Shown: in pieces, positions 1 to 8,487 of the stretch
How the letters are laid out: each line of letters opens with the position of its first letter
Position numbering within the stretch: position 1 is the stretch's first letter
Source of the DNA: Burkholderia sp. Bp8963
GTDB taxonomy: Bacteria; Pseudomonadota; Gammaproteobacteria; Burkholderiales; Burkholderiaceae
DNA length: 48,715 bases
Direction: 5' to 3'
Assembly (NCBI RefSeq): GCF_003854275.1
Contig: NZ_QTQP01000055.1
Span: 1 to 48,715 of the forward strand
Program-made: the position numbers and the translations under genes
Notes under the pieces: model-generated
The model's input: only the letters and a program-made list of their open reading frames with translations
The model's database searches: none
Told to the model about the DNA's origin: nothing

Positions 1-57
1 CAATATGCGCATCTCTTCAAGCGTGTTGTGAGCCAGGCTCCGGCCGTCTCGTTTCAT
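1..57 (-). pseudogene. 5' end of IS630-family transposase, runs off the window
   Basis: Reading leftward from an ATG at 57, the 19 codons give MKRDGRSLAHNTLEEMRIL. I recognise this as the conserved N-terminus of IS630-type (Tc1/mariner-like) transposases of Burkholderia and relatives. The gene continues outside the window, so whether it is intact cannot be judged. An IS3 remnant lies about 300 bp to the right, so the left edge is an insertion-prone spot. Identity rests on recall of a short N-terminal motif. Confidence 0.6.
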
Positions 58-357
58 GAGCGATCCTGTCAATAGCTGTCGCTCAAGCATAGACCATTTG
101 TCCGCTAAATTTCTGACCTATGAGTAACAGCTCTCGTCGGAGAGAGGCGTCGCGGCCTTTGGTTGCTGCCTGGGCCATCTGCGGCTGCGCGCTCCCGCGT
201 GTCAGAACGCCACAGTGGGGGGCGACTTAGGAGATATCCTGTAGCGAACTTGCCCTAAGTCCCTTTGCCTGCGTGACATCGCAGCCGATATTAGATTGCC
301 GCCGCGCTAAATGTGGGTAGGATGGTGGGTAGGAAGCCATCTGCGATTGAGGGAGTC
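58..357. other. Non-coding stretch between two IS remnants
   Basis: This stretch presumably includes the leader and terminal repeat of the IS630-type element and part of the broken IS3 element. Short open frames exist on both strands, but none resembles a known protein. I see no convincing promoter, RNA gene or target-site duplication. Confidence 0.4.
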
Positions 358-567
358 TTACCTGGCGGGCCTGTGCAAGCGGTGGTTGGATTTGGCTGCC
401 TTCCACCAGCGCGCTTCCGATACCTCCATGCCACGGAACTTCGCGCGCCACGTGTAGAACGACGCGTCACTGACGCCGTGCTTCCTACACAGCGCCGTCA
501 CCGGCGTGCCGGCCTCGGCTTTCTTCAGAAACCCGATAATTTGCTCTTCCGTAAAACGCTTCTTCAT
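358..567 (-). pseudogene. Truncated IS3-family OrfA (transposase helix-turn-helix subunit)
   Basis: The protein starts MKKRFTEEQIIGFLKKAEAG and continues through CRKHGVSDASFYTWRAKFRGMEVSEAR, the helix-turn-helix part of OrfA in the IS407-like branch of IS3. After SEAR (about residue 53) the family sequence (normally RLK..E.EN.RLKKL) is replaced by an unrelated tail of about 16 residues ending at a stop. The leucine-zipper part and all of OrfB (the DDE integrase domain) are missing, so this cannot transpose. The breakpoint is near position 405. Confidence 0.75.
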
Positions 568-635
568 GTTCGTCTTCTTCTCCGAAAACGGACTTTATAG
601 GTTCCGGCTGGCCCTGTTTTCCGGGGGGCAGGTCA
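405..635 (-). mobile_element. IS3 (IS407-like) left-end remnant
   Basis: Upstream of the OrfA start, on the minus strand, the sequence begins TGACCTGCCCCCCGGAAAAC at 635, which looks like an IS407-group terminal inverted repeat. The element therefore spans from its terminus at 635 to the breakpoint near 405 inside orfA. The opposite end is not in the window. It lies about 180 bp upstream of the MmgE/PrpD gene. Confidence 0.5.
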
Positions 636-816
636 TGGGAGCGAAGTCACCTACCTCCGCTCAAGCAACGCCGAATACGCGATATAGAAAGCTCGAATAC
701 TTGGTTGGGCACGCAAGGATGCTTCGCTACTATCCAACGCTCCCATCCGAGCAGGAACCGGAAGGTTCCCGGCTGCGCCGCCCGTTGCGGCATTTCGCGA
801 CTTTCCAACTGCTGAC

Positions 817-2184
817 ATGTCTTCCCACTTGATTCCCGACGGCGCGGCCGACGGCGTCACGCGCCGGCTGGCCGCTGCGATCGCGTGCTCTGAGCCCGCG
901 CACGATCCGTCCGCCATCGCCACCGCGCGGCGTGGCCTGCTCGACTTCCTTGCCGCCGCGTTCGCCGGCGCTCGCGACAACGGTTACCGCAAGCTGCTGG
1001 CGGTGTGCGGTCGCGATTCGGACGGCGCAGCAGCGGTGATCGGCAGTGCGACACCGGCGTCGCCGCAACATGCCGCGCTGCTCAACGGCTATGCAGGCCA
1101 CGCGCTCGACTACGACGACGTGCACAGCAGCGTGCGCGGCCATCCGGGCACAGTGCTGCTGCCGGCGCTGCTCGCGCTCGCGCAGGTGCGCGCACGCAGC
1201 GCGCTCGAACTGCTCAACGCATACGTCGTCGGCGTCGAGACGATGGCGCGGGTCGGTCTCGCGCTCGGCAGCCACCACTACGAACTCGGCTTCCACAACA
1301 CCGCGACGCTCGGCACGCTCGGCGCGGCCGCCGCCGCGGCGCGTCTGCTCGGGCTCGATGCAGCGACCACCGAAAATGCGCTCGGCGTCGCCGCGACGCA
1401 ATCGGCCGGGCTGCGGCTGCAGTTCGGCAGCGAGGTCAAGCCGTTGCACGCGGGCCTTGCGGCGCGCGCGGGGCTGTTCGCCGCCGAACTCGCCGAGGCA
1501 GGACTGGCCGGTGCGCCGGGCGCGCTCGACGGCCCGGAAGGATTCTTTGCCGTGTTCGGCGGCGGCGCGGCGCAGCCGCCGCGCGTGCTGGCCGACTGGG
1601 GGGCGCCGTGGCAGATCGTGTCGCCCGGCCTGTACTTCAAGCCGTGGCCGTGCTGCACGGCAACCCATTACGCGGTGCAGGCCGCGCTCGATCTGCGCGC
1701 TCGCCACCGCATCGCGCCGGCGGACATCGATGGCATCGCGGTCACCTTCCCGCCAGGCGGCGACACGCCGCTGTCGAACCGACTGCCGGCAACCGGCCTC
1801 GAAGCGCGATTCAGCGTGGAGTACGCGGTGGCCGCCGCACTGACGGACGGGCCGCCCGGTGTCGCGACGTTCGCCGACGTGCCCGTGCGCGACGACCTGA
1901 TCGCGCTCGCCGCACGCGTGACGCGGCGCCACGATGCCACGGCGCCGCGCGCATCGACCGATCCCGCGACGCGCTTCTCGGTCGTCGAGATCGCGCTGCG
2001 CGACGGCGGCACGCTGCGGCAGCGCACCGAACGCCTCGTCGGCGCCGGCGACCTTGCCGCAAAGTTCTTCGACGCGACCGCCCACGATCCCGCGCTCGCG
2101 TTCGTGCCGGAACTGGTCGACAAGATGCGAAGCACGGCCGATCTTGCCCGGCTTTTCCACACCTTTACGTCGCTTCAATCATGA
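817..2184 (+). CDS. MmgE/PrpD family protein
   Basis: A 455-aa protein of the MmgE/PrpD fold, the family of 2-methylcitrate dehydratase and aconitate decarboxylase. It shows the characteristic all-helical first domain (GYAGHALDYDDVH near residue 95, then GTVLLPALLALAQ and the long Ala-rich helices), a central segment with KPLHAGLAARAGL, and the smaller C-terminal lid domain. Length is normal for the family. Known members dehydrate or isomerise small carboxylic acids without cofactor. There is no prpB/prpC nearby, so a methylcitrate-cycle role is unlikely. Its stop overlaps the start of the flavin monooxygenase gene by 4 nt (ATGA), implying coupled expression and a shared catabolic substrate. 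The exact substrate is unknown. Confidence 0.85.
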   Translation: MSSHLIPDGAADGVTRRLAAAIACSEPAHDPSAIATARRGLLDFLAAAFAGARDNGYRKLLAVCGRDSDGAAAVIGSATPASPQHAALLNGYAGHALDYDDVHSSVRGHPGTVLLPALLALAQVRARSALELLNAYVVGVETMARVGLALGSHHYELGFHNTATLGTLGAAAAAARLLGLDAATTENALGVAATQSAGLRLQFGSEVKPLHAGLAARAGLFAAELAEAGLAGAPGALDGPEGFFAVFGGGAAQPPRVLADWGAPWQIVSPGLYFKPWPCCTATHYAVQAALDLRARHRIAPADIDGIAVTFPPGGDTPLSNRLPATGLEARFSVEYAVAAALTDGPPGVATFADVPVRDDLIALAARVTRRHDATAPRASTDPATRFSVVEIALRDGGTLRQRTERLVGAGDLAAKFFDATAHDPALAFVPELVDKMRSTADLARLFHTFTSLQS

Positions 2185-3512
2185 GCATCGATCACAGCAC
2201 ACCTTCGCGCCGACAGATGCGCCTCGGGTTGTTCCTCCAGGGCGCAGGACACCACGTTGCCGGCTGGCGTCACCCCGATGCCGAATCCGGCAGCGAGAAC
2301 TTCGATCTGCTGCGCCGCGTCGTGCAGACCGCCGAGCGCGCGAAGTTCGACATGGTCTTCCTGGCCGACGGCTTGACGAGCGGCCCCGACGCGCATCCGT
2401 CGATGGCGATGCGCTTCGAGCCGCTGAGCCTGCTGTCGGCGCTCGCGATGCATACCCGGCACATCGGCCTTGCGGCGACCGCGTCGACGACGTACAGCGA
2501 GCCCTACCACATCGCGCGCGTGTTCGCATCGCTCGACCACCTGAGCGGCGGGCGCGCCGCATGGAACGTCGTGACGACTTCATACGATCGCACCGCCGCG
2601 AATTTCACGCGTGGCAATCATCCGGATCACGCGCAGCGCTACGAGATGGCCGGCGAATTCGTCGATGTCGTGAAGGGGCTGTGGGACAGCTGGGACGACG
2701 ACGCGGTCGTCAGGGACAAGGCGCGCGGCGTGTATTTCGACCCGGCGAAGGTGCACGCGCTCAATCACGCTGGACGCTTCTTCAATGTGAGGGGGCCGCT
2801 CAACGCGTCGCGACCGCCACAGGGCTATCCGGTCGTGATTCAGGCCGGCTCGTCGGGGCCCGGCCAGGATCTTGCCGCGCGCACCGCGGAAGTCGTGTTC
2901 ACCGCGCAGCAGACGCTTGAGGAAGCGCAGGCCTTCTATCGCGACCTTAAGGGGCGGCTTGCGGCATACGGCCGCACTGGTGACGCACTTGCCGTGATGC
3001 CGGGCGTATTTCCGGTGATCGGCCGCACCGAGCAGGAGGCCAAGGACAAGTATGCACAGCTCCAGCAATGGACAGATACGTCGGGCGCGCTGACGCTGCT
3101 GTCCGATCGTCTCGGCCACGACGTGTCGAAGTATCCGCTCGACGGCCCGCTGCCCGACCTGCCCGAATCCGATCAGTTGAAGAGCCGCGCGAAGCTGCTT
3201 ACCGATCTCGCGCGCCGCGAGAACCTCACGCTGCGCGAACTCTACTATCTCGTCGCCGGCGCGCGCGGGCACCGGATCGTGTGGGGCACGCCGACGCAGG
3301 TCGCAGACGCGCTGGAGGAGTGGTTCGATGGTGGCGCCGCAGACGGCTTCAACATCATGCCGCCATATTTCCCGGGCGGGCTCGACGATTTCGTCGAGCA
3401 TGTCGTGCCGGAGCTGCAGCGTCGCGGCCTGTTCCGTACCGAATACGAAGGCACGACGCTGCGCGACCATCTCGGGCTCGCGCGCCCGGCGAGCCGCTAC
3501 GTGGCACGCTGA
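2181..3512 (+). CDS. LLM-class flavin-dependent monooxygenase (NtaA/SnaA/DszA family)
   Basis: A 443-aa luciferase-like monooxygenase. Family marks include GHHVAGWRHP near residue 20, the HLSGGRAAWNVVTTS segment near 115-130, the PVVIQAGSSGPGQ loop, TAEVVFTAQQTL and the C-terminal GFNIMPPYFPGGLDDF. Known relatives (NTA monooxygenase, pristinamycin synthase subunit A, DBT-sulfone monooxygenase DszA) use FMNH2 from a separate reductase to cleave C-N or C-S bonds. No dedicated flavin reductase is in this block. The start is the ATG overlapping the PrpD stop. It ends 1 nt from the convergent ABC ATPase gene. It is a close paralogue of the 13371-14738 gene. Confidence 0.88.
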   Translation: MSIDHSTPSRRQMRLGLFLQGAGHHVAGWRHPDAESGSENFDLLRRVVQTAERAKFDMVFLADGLTSGPDAHPSMAMRFEPLSLLSALAMHTRHIGLAATASTTYSEPYHIARVFASLDHLSGGRAAWNVVTTSYDRTAANFTRGNHPDHAQRYEMAGEFVDVVKGLWDSWDDDAVVRDKARGVYFDPAKVHALNHAGRFFNVRGPLNASRPPQGYPVVIQAGSSGPGQDLAARTAEVVFTAQQTLEEAQAFYRDLKGRLAAYGRTGDALAVMPGVFPVIGRTEQEAKDKYAQLQQWTDTSGALTLLSDRLGHDVSKYPLDGPLPDLPESDQLKSRAKLLTDLARRENLTLRELYYLVAGARGHRIVWGTPTQVADALEEWFDGGAADGFNIMPPYFPGGLDDFVEHVVPELQRRGLFRTEYEGTTLRDHLGLARPASRYVAR

Positions 3513-3513
3513 G

Positions 3514-4353
3514 TCAGACCGCGAAGCGCGTCAGGTCGAGTGCGACCGGTGCGCTGTCGCGGCTCACGGGCGCATTGCCGGCCGGGCCGAGCGCATGCGC
3601 GAGGAATGCGCGCGTGCGCGGGCTTTGCGGCGCGCGGAACAATTGCGCGGCCGGCCCGTGCTCGACGATCACACCCGCCTCGGTGAAGTAGACGACATCG
3701 CTGATCTCCTCGGCGAACCGCATCTCGTGCGTGACGAGTACGCAGGTCATGCCGTCGCGCACGAGATCGCGAATCACCGACAGCACGTCGCCGACGGTTT
3801 CCGGATCGAGCGCGGACGTCACCTCGTCGAACAGGATCAGTTCGGGCTGCATCGCGAGCGCGCGGGCGATCGCGACGCGCTGCTGCTGGCCGCCCGACAG
3901 CTCACCGGGGTATGCGTGCGCCTTGTCCGCGAGGCGCACGCGTTCGAGCAGCGCGTGCGCGGTGCGCACCGCATCGGTGCGATCGCGGCCGAGAATCCGG
4001 ACCGGGGCGACGACGAGGTTGTCAATCACGCTCAGGTGCGGAAACAGGTTGTATTGCTGGAACACGAAGCCGACGCGCTTGCGCAGCGCGATTTCGTCGC
4101 GCTCCGATGCGATCCGCTCGACGCGCGTGCCGTCGACGTCGATCAGGCCGCGCTGCGGCCGCAACAGCCCCGTGATGCAACGCAGGATCGTCGATTTGCC
4201 GGAGCCGGACGGACCGATGATGGACACGGCCTGGCCACGGTGCACGTCGAGATCGATGCCGCGCAGCACGGGCGTCGTGCCGTAGGACAGATGCACGTCG
4301 CGCAGGCGGACGAGCGGCTCGTCCGCGCCGCGCGGAGTTTCAGTGGAATGCAT
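3514..4353 (-). CDS. Polar amino-acid-type ABC transporter ATPase
   Basis: A 279-aa ATP-binding subunit of the GlnQ/HisP class. Walker A is IIGPSGSGKST (about residues 45-55), the Q-loop is FVFQQYNLFPHLSV, the signature LSGGQQQR, Walker B LILFDEVTSALDPE, and the switch histidine lies in LVTHEMRFA. It is the last gene of a four-gene minus-strand operon (binding protein, permease, permease, ATPase) and overlaps the upstream permease by 14 nt. The FDEVTSALDP motif is typical of amino-acid importers. Given the neighbouring sulfur oxygenases the substrate could be a sulfur-containing amino acid, but that is inference. Confidence 0.9.
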   Translation of the reverse strand: MHSTETPRGADEPLVRLRDVHLSYGTTPVLRGIDLDVHRGQAVSIIGPSGSGKSTILRCITGLLRPQRGLIDVDGTRVERIASERDEIALRKRVGFVFQQYNLFPHLSVIDNLVVAPVRILGRDRTDAVRTAHALLERVRLADKAHAYPGELSGGQQQRVAIARALAMQPELILFDEVTSALDPETVGDVLSVIRDLVRDGMTCVLVTHEMRFAEEISDVVYFTEAGVIVEHGPAAQLFRAPQSPRTRAFLAHALGPAGNAPVSRDSAPVALDLTRFAV

Positions 4354-5125
4354 GACGTCTTTCGAGAAGGCGGGTGAAACGGGCGATTGGGTAGCAGTAC
4401 GCGAAAAACAGGCCGAGTACCGTGAAATAGACGACGACGGTGAAGTCGGCGCGCGCGACGGTGTTGCTCGCGACCTGCGCGGTGTCGAGCAGGTCGTGCA
4501 CGCCGACGAGCGAGGCGAGCGCGGTGGCCATCGTGATGCTCGCGTACAGATTCATCCACGGCGGAAGCATGCGGCGCACGCATTGCGGCAGGATGATCCA
4601 GCGGAACACCTGCACGCGGCTGAACGCGAGCGAGCGTGCGGCGTCCCACTGCGCATGCGGAATCGACTGGATCGCGCCGCGGAAGATTTCCGCGAAGTTC
4701 GCGCTCGCGGGCAGCGCGAGGCCGAGCGTCACCTTGAACCAGTCCGGAAACGGCAGCGACGCATGGCCGAACCTGATTTCGAACGGGAATACGTAAGTCG
4801 AAAAATAGATCAGCACGAGAAGCGGCGCGTTGCGGAACAGCTGCACGTACGCACGCGCCGCGACGCGTGCGATGCCGAACCGCGACAGCGTCAGCGGACC
4901 GAGCACGAGGCCGGCGAGCGTGCCTATTGCGATCGCGATCGCGCTGATGCCGATGTTGACCAGCATCGCCTTGCCGAGCGTCGGCAGCCACGTGGCGAGC
5001 GCGACGAGGGTCGGGTGACGGCGACCCGCAACGGCCAGAGCGACGACGGCCAGCGCGGCCAGTGTTGCCGCGACAGCGCTCCATCGCACCAGGCGCGCGG
5101 GCTGCGCGTGCATGTCAATGGCCAT
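4340..5125 (-). CDS. Amino-acid ABC transporter permease (HisM/GlnP type)
   Basis: A 261-aa inner-membrane permease with about six hydrophobic segments, the first near residues 15-35. It has LFRNAPLLVLIYF typical of the HisM/GlnP family, and the EAA-like coupling loop (AIQSIPHAQWDAARSLAFSRVQVFRWIILPQ). It overlaps the preceding permease by 11 nt and the ATPase by 14 nt, so the three membrane-complex genes are tightly coupled. The two permeases would form a heterodimer. A start at the fifth residue (also Met) is possible. Confidence 0.88.
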   Translation of the reverse strand: MAIDMHAQPARLVRWSAVAATLAALAVVALAVAGRRHPTLVALATWLPTLGKAMLVNIGISAIAIAIGTLAGLVLGPLTLSRFGIARVAARAYVQLFRNAPLLVLIYFSTYVFPFEIRFGHASLPFPDWFKVTLGLALPASANFAEIFRGAIQSIPHAQWDAARSLAFSRVQVFRWIILPQCVRRMLPPWMNLYASITMATALASLVGVHDLLDTAQVASNTVARADFTVVVYFTVLGLFFAYCYPIARFTRLLERRHAFH

Positions 5126-5849
5126 AGCCGGGTATCCTCAGGCGGTGTTCCAGCCAACGTCCCGCGACGTTGACCGTGAACGTGAGCGCGCCGAAGAAGA
5201 GCAGGATCAGGATCATCAACTCGAGCACATTGTCGCGCTGCGTCCAGATCATGATCGACGCATAGGTGACGTCGCCGACGGCGATCGCCGAGGCGACCGT
5301 CGTCATCTTCACGAGGTCGACCAGGTTGTTGACGAGCGCGGGCAGCGCGAAGCGCACCGCGAGCGGAAGCTGCACGTGCCAGAGCCGCTGGCGGCGGCTG
5401 TAGCCGAGCGACTGCGCGGCTTCAAGCGTTGCGCGCGGCACCGCTTCGAGGCCGGCGCGCAGCGCTTCCGCATGGAACGCGCCCTTGTGCAGCGAGATCA
5501 CGATTACGCTCCAGATGAACGGCGTCAGCGGATTGCCGCCCAAATCGCGCAGTGCGGCGCTGATCAGCATGTTGACGACGAGGAATGCGCAGAACAATTG
5601 CACGAGCGTCGGTGTGTTGCGGGTGACCTCGACGAATGCGCGCGCAGGGCGCGCGAGCGCTGCGCTCGGCGACACCAGCAACGCGGCGAGCACGACGCCG
5701 CAGGCGAGGCTGCCGAGCGCAGTCGCGACCGACAATTCGAGCGTCACGCCCATCCCGTGCACGAACGAGGCGCGCTCGTCCGCGGCGAGCACGAAGCCGT
5801 AGTCGAGGCCGAGCTTGCGGAGCGCATCGACGGCGTCGGCCGCCGTCAT
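5115..5849 (-). CDS. Amino-acid ABC transporter permease (HisQ type)
   Basis: A 244-aa permease starting MTAADAVDALRKLGLDYGF. The frame stays open far upstream, but the ATG at 5849 overlaps the binding-protein stop by 4 nt (ATGA) and starts where the family starts. It contains FVEVTRNTPTLVQLF and the coupling loop LRAGLEAVPRATLEAAQSLGYSRRQRLWHVQLP. The long N-terminal periplasmic stretch before the first membrane helix fits a family branch. It partners with the 4340-5125 permease. Confidence 0.88.
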   Translation of the reverse strand: MTAADAVDALRKLGLDYGFVLAADERASFVHGMGVTLELSVATALGSLACGVVLAALLVSPSAALARPARAFVEVTRNTPTLVQLFCAFLVVNMLISAALRDLGGNPLTPFIWSVIVISLHKGAFHAEALRAGLEAVPRATLEAAQSLGYSRRQRLWHVQLPLAVRFALPALVNNLVDLVKMTTVASAIAVGDVTYASIMIWTQRDNVLELMILILLFFGALTFTVNVAGRWLEHRLRIPGYGH

Positions 5850-6688
5850 GTGCGCTGCGCCTTGAGCTTCGCGTGCAGGTCGAGCACGGCTTGCGACGGC
5901 GTCATTCCGTTCTTGCGCTCGACGTCGAGCAGCCAGCCGCTGCGATGCCAGTCCTGGACGATCCGGTCGAGCGCGCTCTGCGTATCGGTCTCGCCCTTGC
6001 GGACCCAGATCACCGCCGGCGACGGAATCAGATCGGTCGGCAGCGGCGTCGCATAGTCCTGCCAGTCCGGGTTGCGCTCGACCAGCATGCGCAGCGTCGG
6101 CGCGACGTGCACGGCGGCCACGCAGTTGTTGCCGCGCAGTGCGAGCAGCGATTCGGGCTGGCCGCGGAACGCCTTCACCTGCGCACCGTATTCCGTCGCG
6201 AGCGGTTTCGTATAGTTGCTGCCTTGCGACACGCAAACGGGCTTGCCGTGCACGTCGGCCCAGGACTTGATGCCGCTGTCCTTGCGCGTGATCAGCGCAC
6301 CGCCGATGGATTCGAACGGCGTCGGCGCATACGACAGTATCTGCGCGCGCTCCGTCGTCAGCTCCATGTTGGCGATCAGCGCGTCGACCTTGCCCTGCTG
6401 CAGGAATTGCACGCGGTTCGACGGCTGCACAGGTGTCAGCTCGGCGTCCACACCGAGCCGTTTCGCGACGTCGTTCGCCAGATCGACGTTGAAGCCGACC
6501 GGTTTTTGCGTTGCGGGATCGAGCGAGCCGAACGGCGGGCCCGACAGGATCACGCCGATCGTGATCTTGTGACGTTGATGGATGCGATCGAGCGTGCTGT
6601 CCGCGCGAGCGACACCGGACAAAGCGGAAAGGAGGGCGGCGAGGAACAGCGCGTGGCCCGACGTAGTGCGAAACGATCTGCTGAACAT
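5846..6688 (-). CDS. Periplasmic amino-acid-type binding protein (SBP family 3)
   Basis: A 280-aa solute-binding protein with a Sec signal peptide (FRTTSGHALFLAALLSALSGVARA, cut before DSTLD). The mature part begins with the family-3 pattern ITIGVILSGPPFGSLDP...PVGFNVDLANDVAKRLGVDAEL and has VDALIANMELTTERAQILSYAPTPF. I chose the start at 6688 because it places the signal peptide at the N-terminus; the ATG at 6775 would add 29 residues of non-signal sequence. It is the first gene of the four-gene ABC operon, with its promoter presumably in the gap to 7101. The ligand is not identifiable. Confidence 0.87.
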   Translation of the reverse strand: MFSRSFRTTSGHALFLAALLSALSGVARADSTLDRIHQRHKITIGVILSGPPFGSLDPATQKPVGFNVDLANDVAKRLGVDAELTPVQPSNRVQFLQQGKVDALIANMELTTERAQILSYAPTPFESIGGALITRKDSGIKSWADVHGKPVCVSQGSNYTKPLATEYGAQVKAFRGQPESLLALRGNNCVAAVHVAPTLRMLVERNPDWQDYATPLPTDLIPSPAVIWVRKGETDTQSALDRIVQDWHRSGWLLDVERKNGMTPSQAVLDLHAKLKAQRT

Positions 6689-7101
6689 AGGAAAGAGGGA
6701 CGTTGTGTGAGCGAAGCGGGGCGGCGCATCGCGCCCGGTTGTCGGAACCCTGTATTTTCGGGATGTGGAACGCATCCAAGAACCAAGAAATTCTCATACC
6801 GTTATCTGGTCCTCAGATTTACGCAGAGGAACACGACGCTCGCACGGCCGGAATGGCGATGTGGCGGAGGGCTTCCGCCAGCGTATGCTGCAACAACCTT
6901 CGCGAATCCATTATCCGGCCGCGCCCACCACCACCGGGCCGGCTGAAGCGGGGCGTGCGGTCGGCGATCGCGCCATCCTCCGACCATCCGCCCAACGGTT
7001 TTCTAAATCACCTTTGGTTCTAGAGTTCGCACTTTTTATTCTTTATCGTAATTTCGTGGTTCTGTCATATTTTCGTGCACCGAATTCATCGGACGAGAAA
7101 A
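6689..7101. other. Divergent intergenic region with a perfect hairpin
   Basis: About 410 bp separate the minus-strand ABC operon from the plus-strand pyruvate-kinase-like remnant, so promoters for both directions should be here. An exact 7-bp inverted repeat (TGGCGGA / TCCGCCA, loop 5) sits at 6862-6880. It has no T-run, so an operator is as likely as a terminator. The part from about 7010 to 7100 is clearly AT-richer than its surroundings, as expected for the promoter of the truncated gene. Confidence 0.35.
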
Positions 7102-7233
7102 ATGTCAAAGACCACCATCATCGCGACGATCGGGCCGGCGTCGAATACCACTGAAACGCTGCTCGCGCTGCACCGTGCGGGGATGACCGTCGCGCGCCTA
7201 AACGGTTCGCACGGTTCACTCGACTGGCATCGT
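7102..7233 (+). pseudogene. 5' fragment of a pyruvate-kinase-like gene
   Basis: The first ~44 codons read MSKTTIIATIGPASNTTETL, then LLALHRAGMTVARLNGSHGS, ending DWHR. This is the beta-1/beta-2 start of the pyruvate kinase barrel (usual pattern: TKIV.TIGPAS...L...GM.VARLN.SHG). After codon 44 the frame runs into unrelated sequence, because the DNA changes to the 3' part of a TauE/SafE permease in another frame. The other 400 or so residues of the enzyme are gone, so it is inactive. The deletion point is within about 7218-7233. Confidence 0.7.
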
Positions 7234-7555
7234 ACACGGACTCACCAACATGGGTGGCGCGTTGCTCGCCGTCTATGCGGCCAGCCGATACGACGACAAG
7301 CACGCGATGCGTGCGGCGATCTCGCGCTACTACCTGCTGTTCGGCACGATCCAGCTCGGCACGCTGGCGCTGCTGCGCCCGGCTGCACTTGATGTGCGCG
7401 GCGCAGTGATGGCGCCGATCGCGGTCGCCATCTACTTTGCGGTCGGCAACGTGCTGTTCGCGCGGGCCGGTGCGCCGTTGTACGAGCGTGCAATGACCGC
7501 GTTCATCGGCGTCTATGGCGCGGTCGTGCTGGCGAAGACGCTGGTCTTCGCGTGA
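7220..7555 (+). pseudogene. 3' fragment of TauE/SafE-type sulfite exporter permease
   Basis: In frame with the ATG at 7250, and extending upstream of it to about 7220, the protein reads STGIVHGLTNMGGALLAVYAAS followed by three or four hydrophobic helices. This corresponds to the second half-repeat of the TauE/SafE permease family (GLTN.GG motif). The N-terminal ~140 residues are missing. The ATG at 7250 falls inside the motif and lacks a ribosome site, so I treat this as a remnant rather than a short gene. It originally led into the AEC transporter gene, whose start is 15 nt after this stop. Confidence 0.65.
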
Positions 7556-7569
7556 CGGGAGCCCAACCG

Positions 7570-8487
7570 ATGCAGAACGTCCTGACCGCGCTGGTTCCGA
7601 TTTTCGTGCTGATCCTGGCGGGATTCGTGCTGCGGCAGCGCCGGCTGCTGCCGGACGAATTCTGGCTACCATGTGAAACGCTGAACTACTACTACATGTT
7701 TCCCGCGCTGATGTTCAGCCAGGTCGCGAAAGCGAATTTGACGCAGTTTCCGGTCCGGCCGATCGCGGTCGCGATCCTCGGCGCGGTGGCGGCAAGCGCG
7801 GCGCTGCTGTACGTGTGGCGCGCGTGGAGCCGGCAGCCCGGGACGGTGTTCTCGTCGGTGATCCAGGGCGCGTTGCGGCCCAATACGTATGTGGGCGTTG
7901 CCGCCGCGGCAGCGTTGTACGGCAGCGTCGGTCTCACGCTCACGTCGATCAGCATAGCGGTCGCGATTCCGCTGCTGAACGTCGCGTCGATCATCATCCT
8001 GATGCAGCATGGCCGTGGTGGCGCGCCGTCGGCGCGGCAGATCGGCGGCGCGCTGCTGAGGAACCCGGTCATCATGTCGGTCGTGCTTGGCGCCGCGTTC
8101 AATCTCGGCGGGCTGCGTTTGCCGGGCGTGGTGGCAAGCGTGCTGTCGATTCTCGGCGCGGCGTCGCTGCCGCTCGGCCTGCTCGCGGTGGGCGCAGGCC
8201 TCGACGTGAAGGCCGCGAAGGCGGCACGCGGCCCGGTGTTCCAGTCGTCGGTGATCAAGTTGCTGCTCGTGCCGCTGCTGACCTTCTGGATCGGTTTCAG
8301 CCTCGGCATCCGCGGCCCGGCGCTGACGACGATCGTCCTGTTCAATGCGTTGCCGTGCACGCCGTCCGCCTACATCATGGCGAAGCTGCTCGGCGGCGAT
8401 CATCGTTTGTCTGCCGGCATCATTACGGTTCAGACGGCGCTCGCAGCCGTCACGATGCCGCTGGTGCTGCTCGTGTTCCACGGTTGA
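7570..8487 (+). CDS. AEC (auxin efflux carrier) family transporter
   Basis: A 305-aa, ten-helix inner-membrane carrier: MQNVLTALVPIFVLILAGF at the start, PALMFSQVAKANL, GALRPNTYVGVAAA, and the second repeat LGAASLPLGLLAVGAGL and FNALPCTPSAYIMAKLLGGD. AEC proteins move small organic anions; bacterial examples carry malonate or malate. The ATG at 7570 has GGGAG 8 nt upstream; an in-frame GTG at 7552 is the alternative. Its 3' end overlaps the convergent LLM gene by 38 nt. It probably lost its original promoter and operon partner to the upstream deletion and may be poorly expressed. Confidence 0.85.
   Translation: MQNVLTALVPIFVLILAGFVLRQRRLLPDEFWLPCETLNYYYMFPALMFSQVAKANLTQFPVRPIAVAILGAVAASAALLYVWRAWSRQPGTVFSSVIQGALRPNTYVGVAAAAALYGSVGLTLTSISIAVAIPLLNVASIIILMQHGRGGAPSARQIGGALLRNPVIMSVVLGAAFNLGGLRLPGVVASVLSILGAASLPLGLLAVGAGLDVKAAKAARGPVFQSSVIKLLLVPLLTFWIGFSLGIRGPALTTIVLFNALPCTPSAYIMAKLLGGDHRLSAGIITVQTALAAVTMPLVLLVFHG

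Noticed and set aside
730..2178. 482-aa frame on the minus strand opposite the PrpD gene
   Set aside because: Arg-rich composition, no motifs; antisense shadow of a well-supported gene.
1005..2180. Long plus-strand frame running from inside the PrpD gene into the LLM gene
   Set aside because: Only the part from ATG 2181 has family sequence; the rest is an Arg/Ala-rich shadow of the PrpD gene, typical of high-GC DNA.
5850..6797. N-terminal extension of the HisQ-type permease frame
   Set aside because: Family homology starts at 5849, overlapping the binding-protein stop; the extension is the binding-protein gene read in another frame.
6862..6880. Hairpin as a rho-independent terminator
   Set aside because: No T-run on either side and located between divergent genes, so it was described only as a hairpin.
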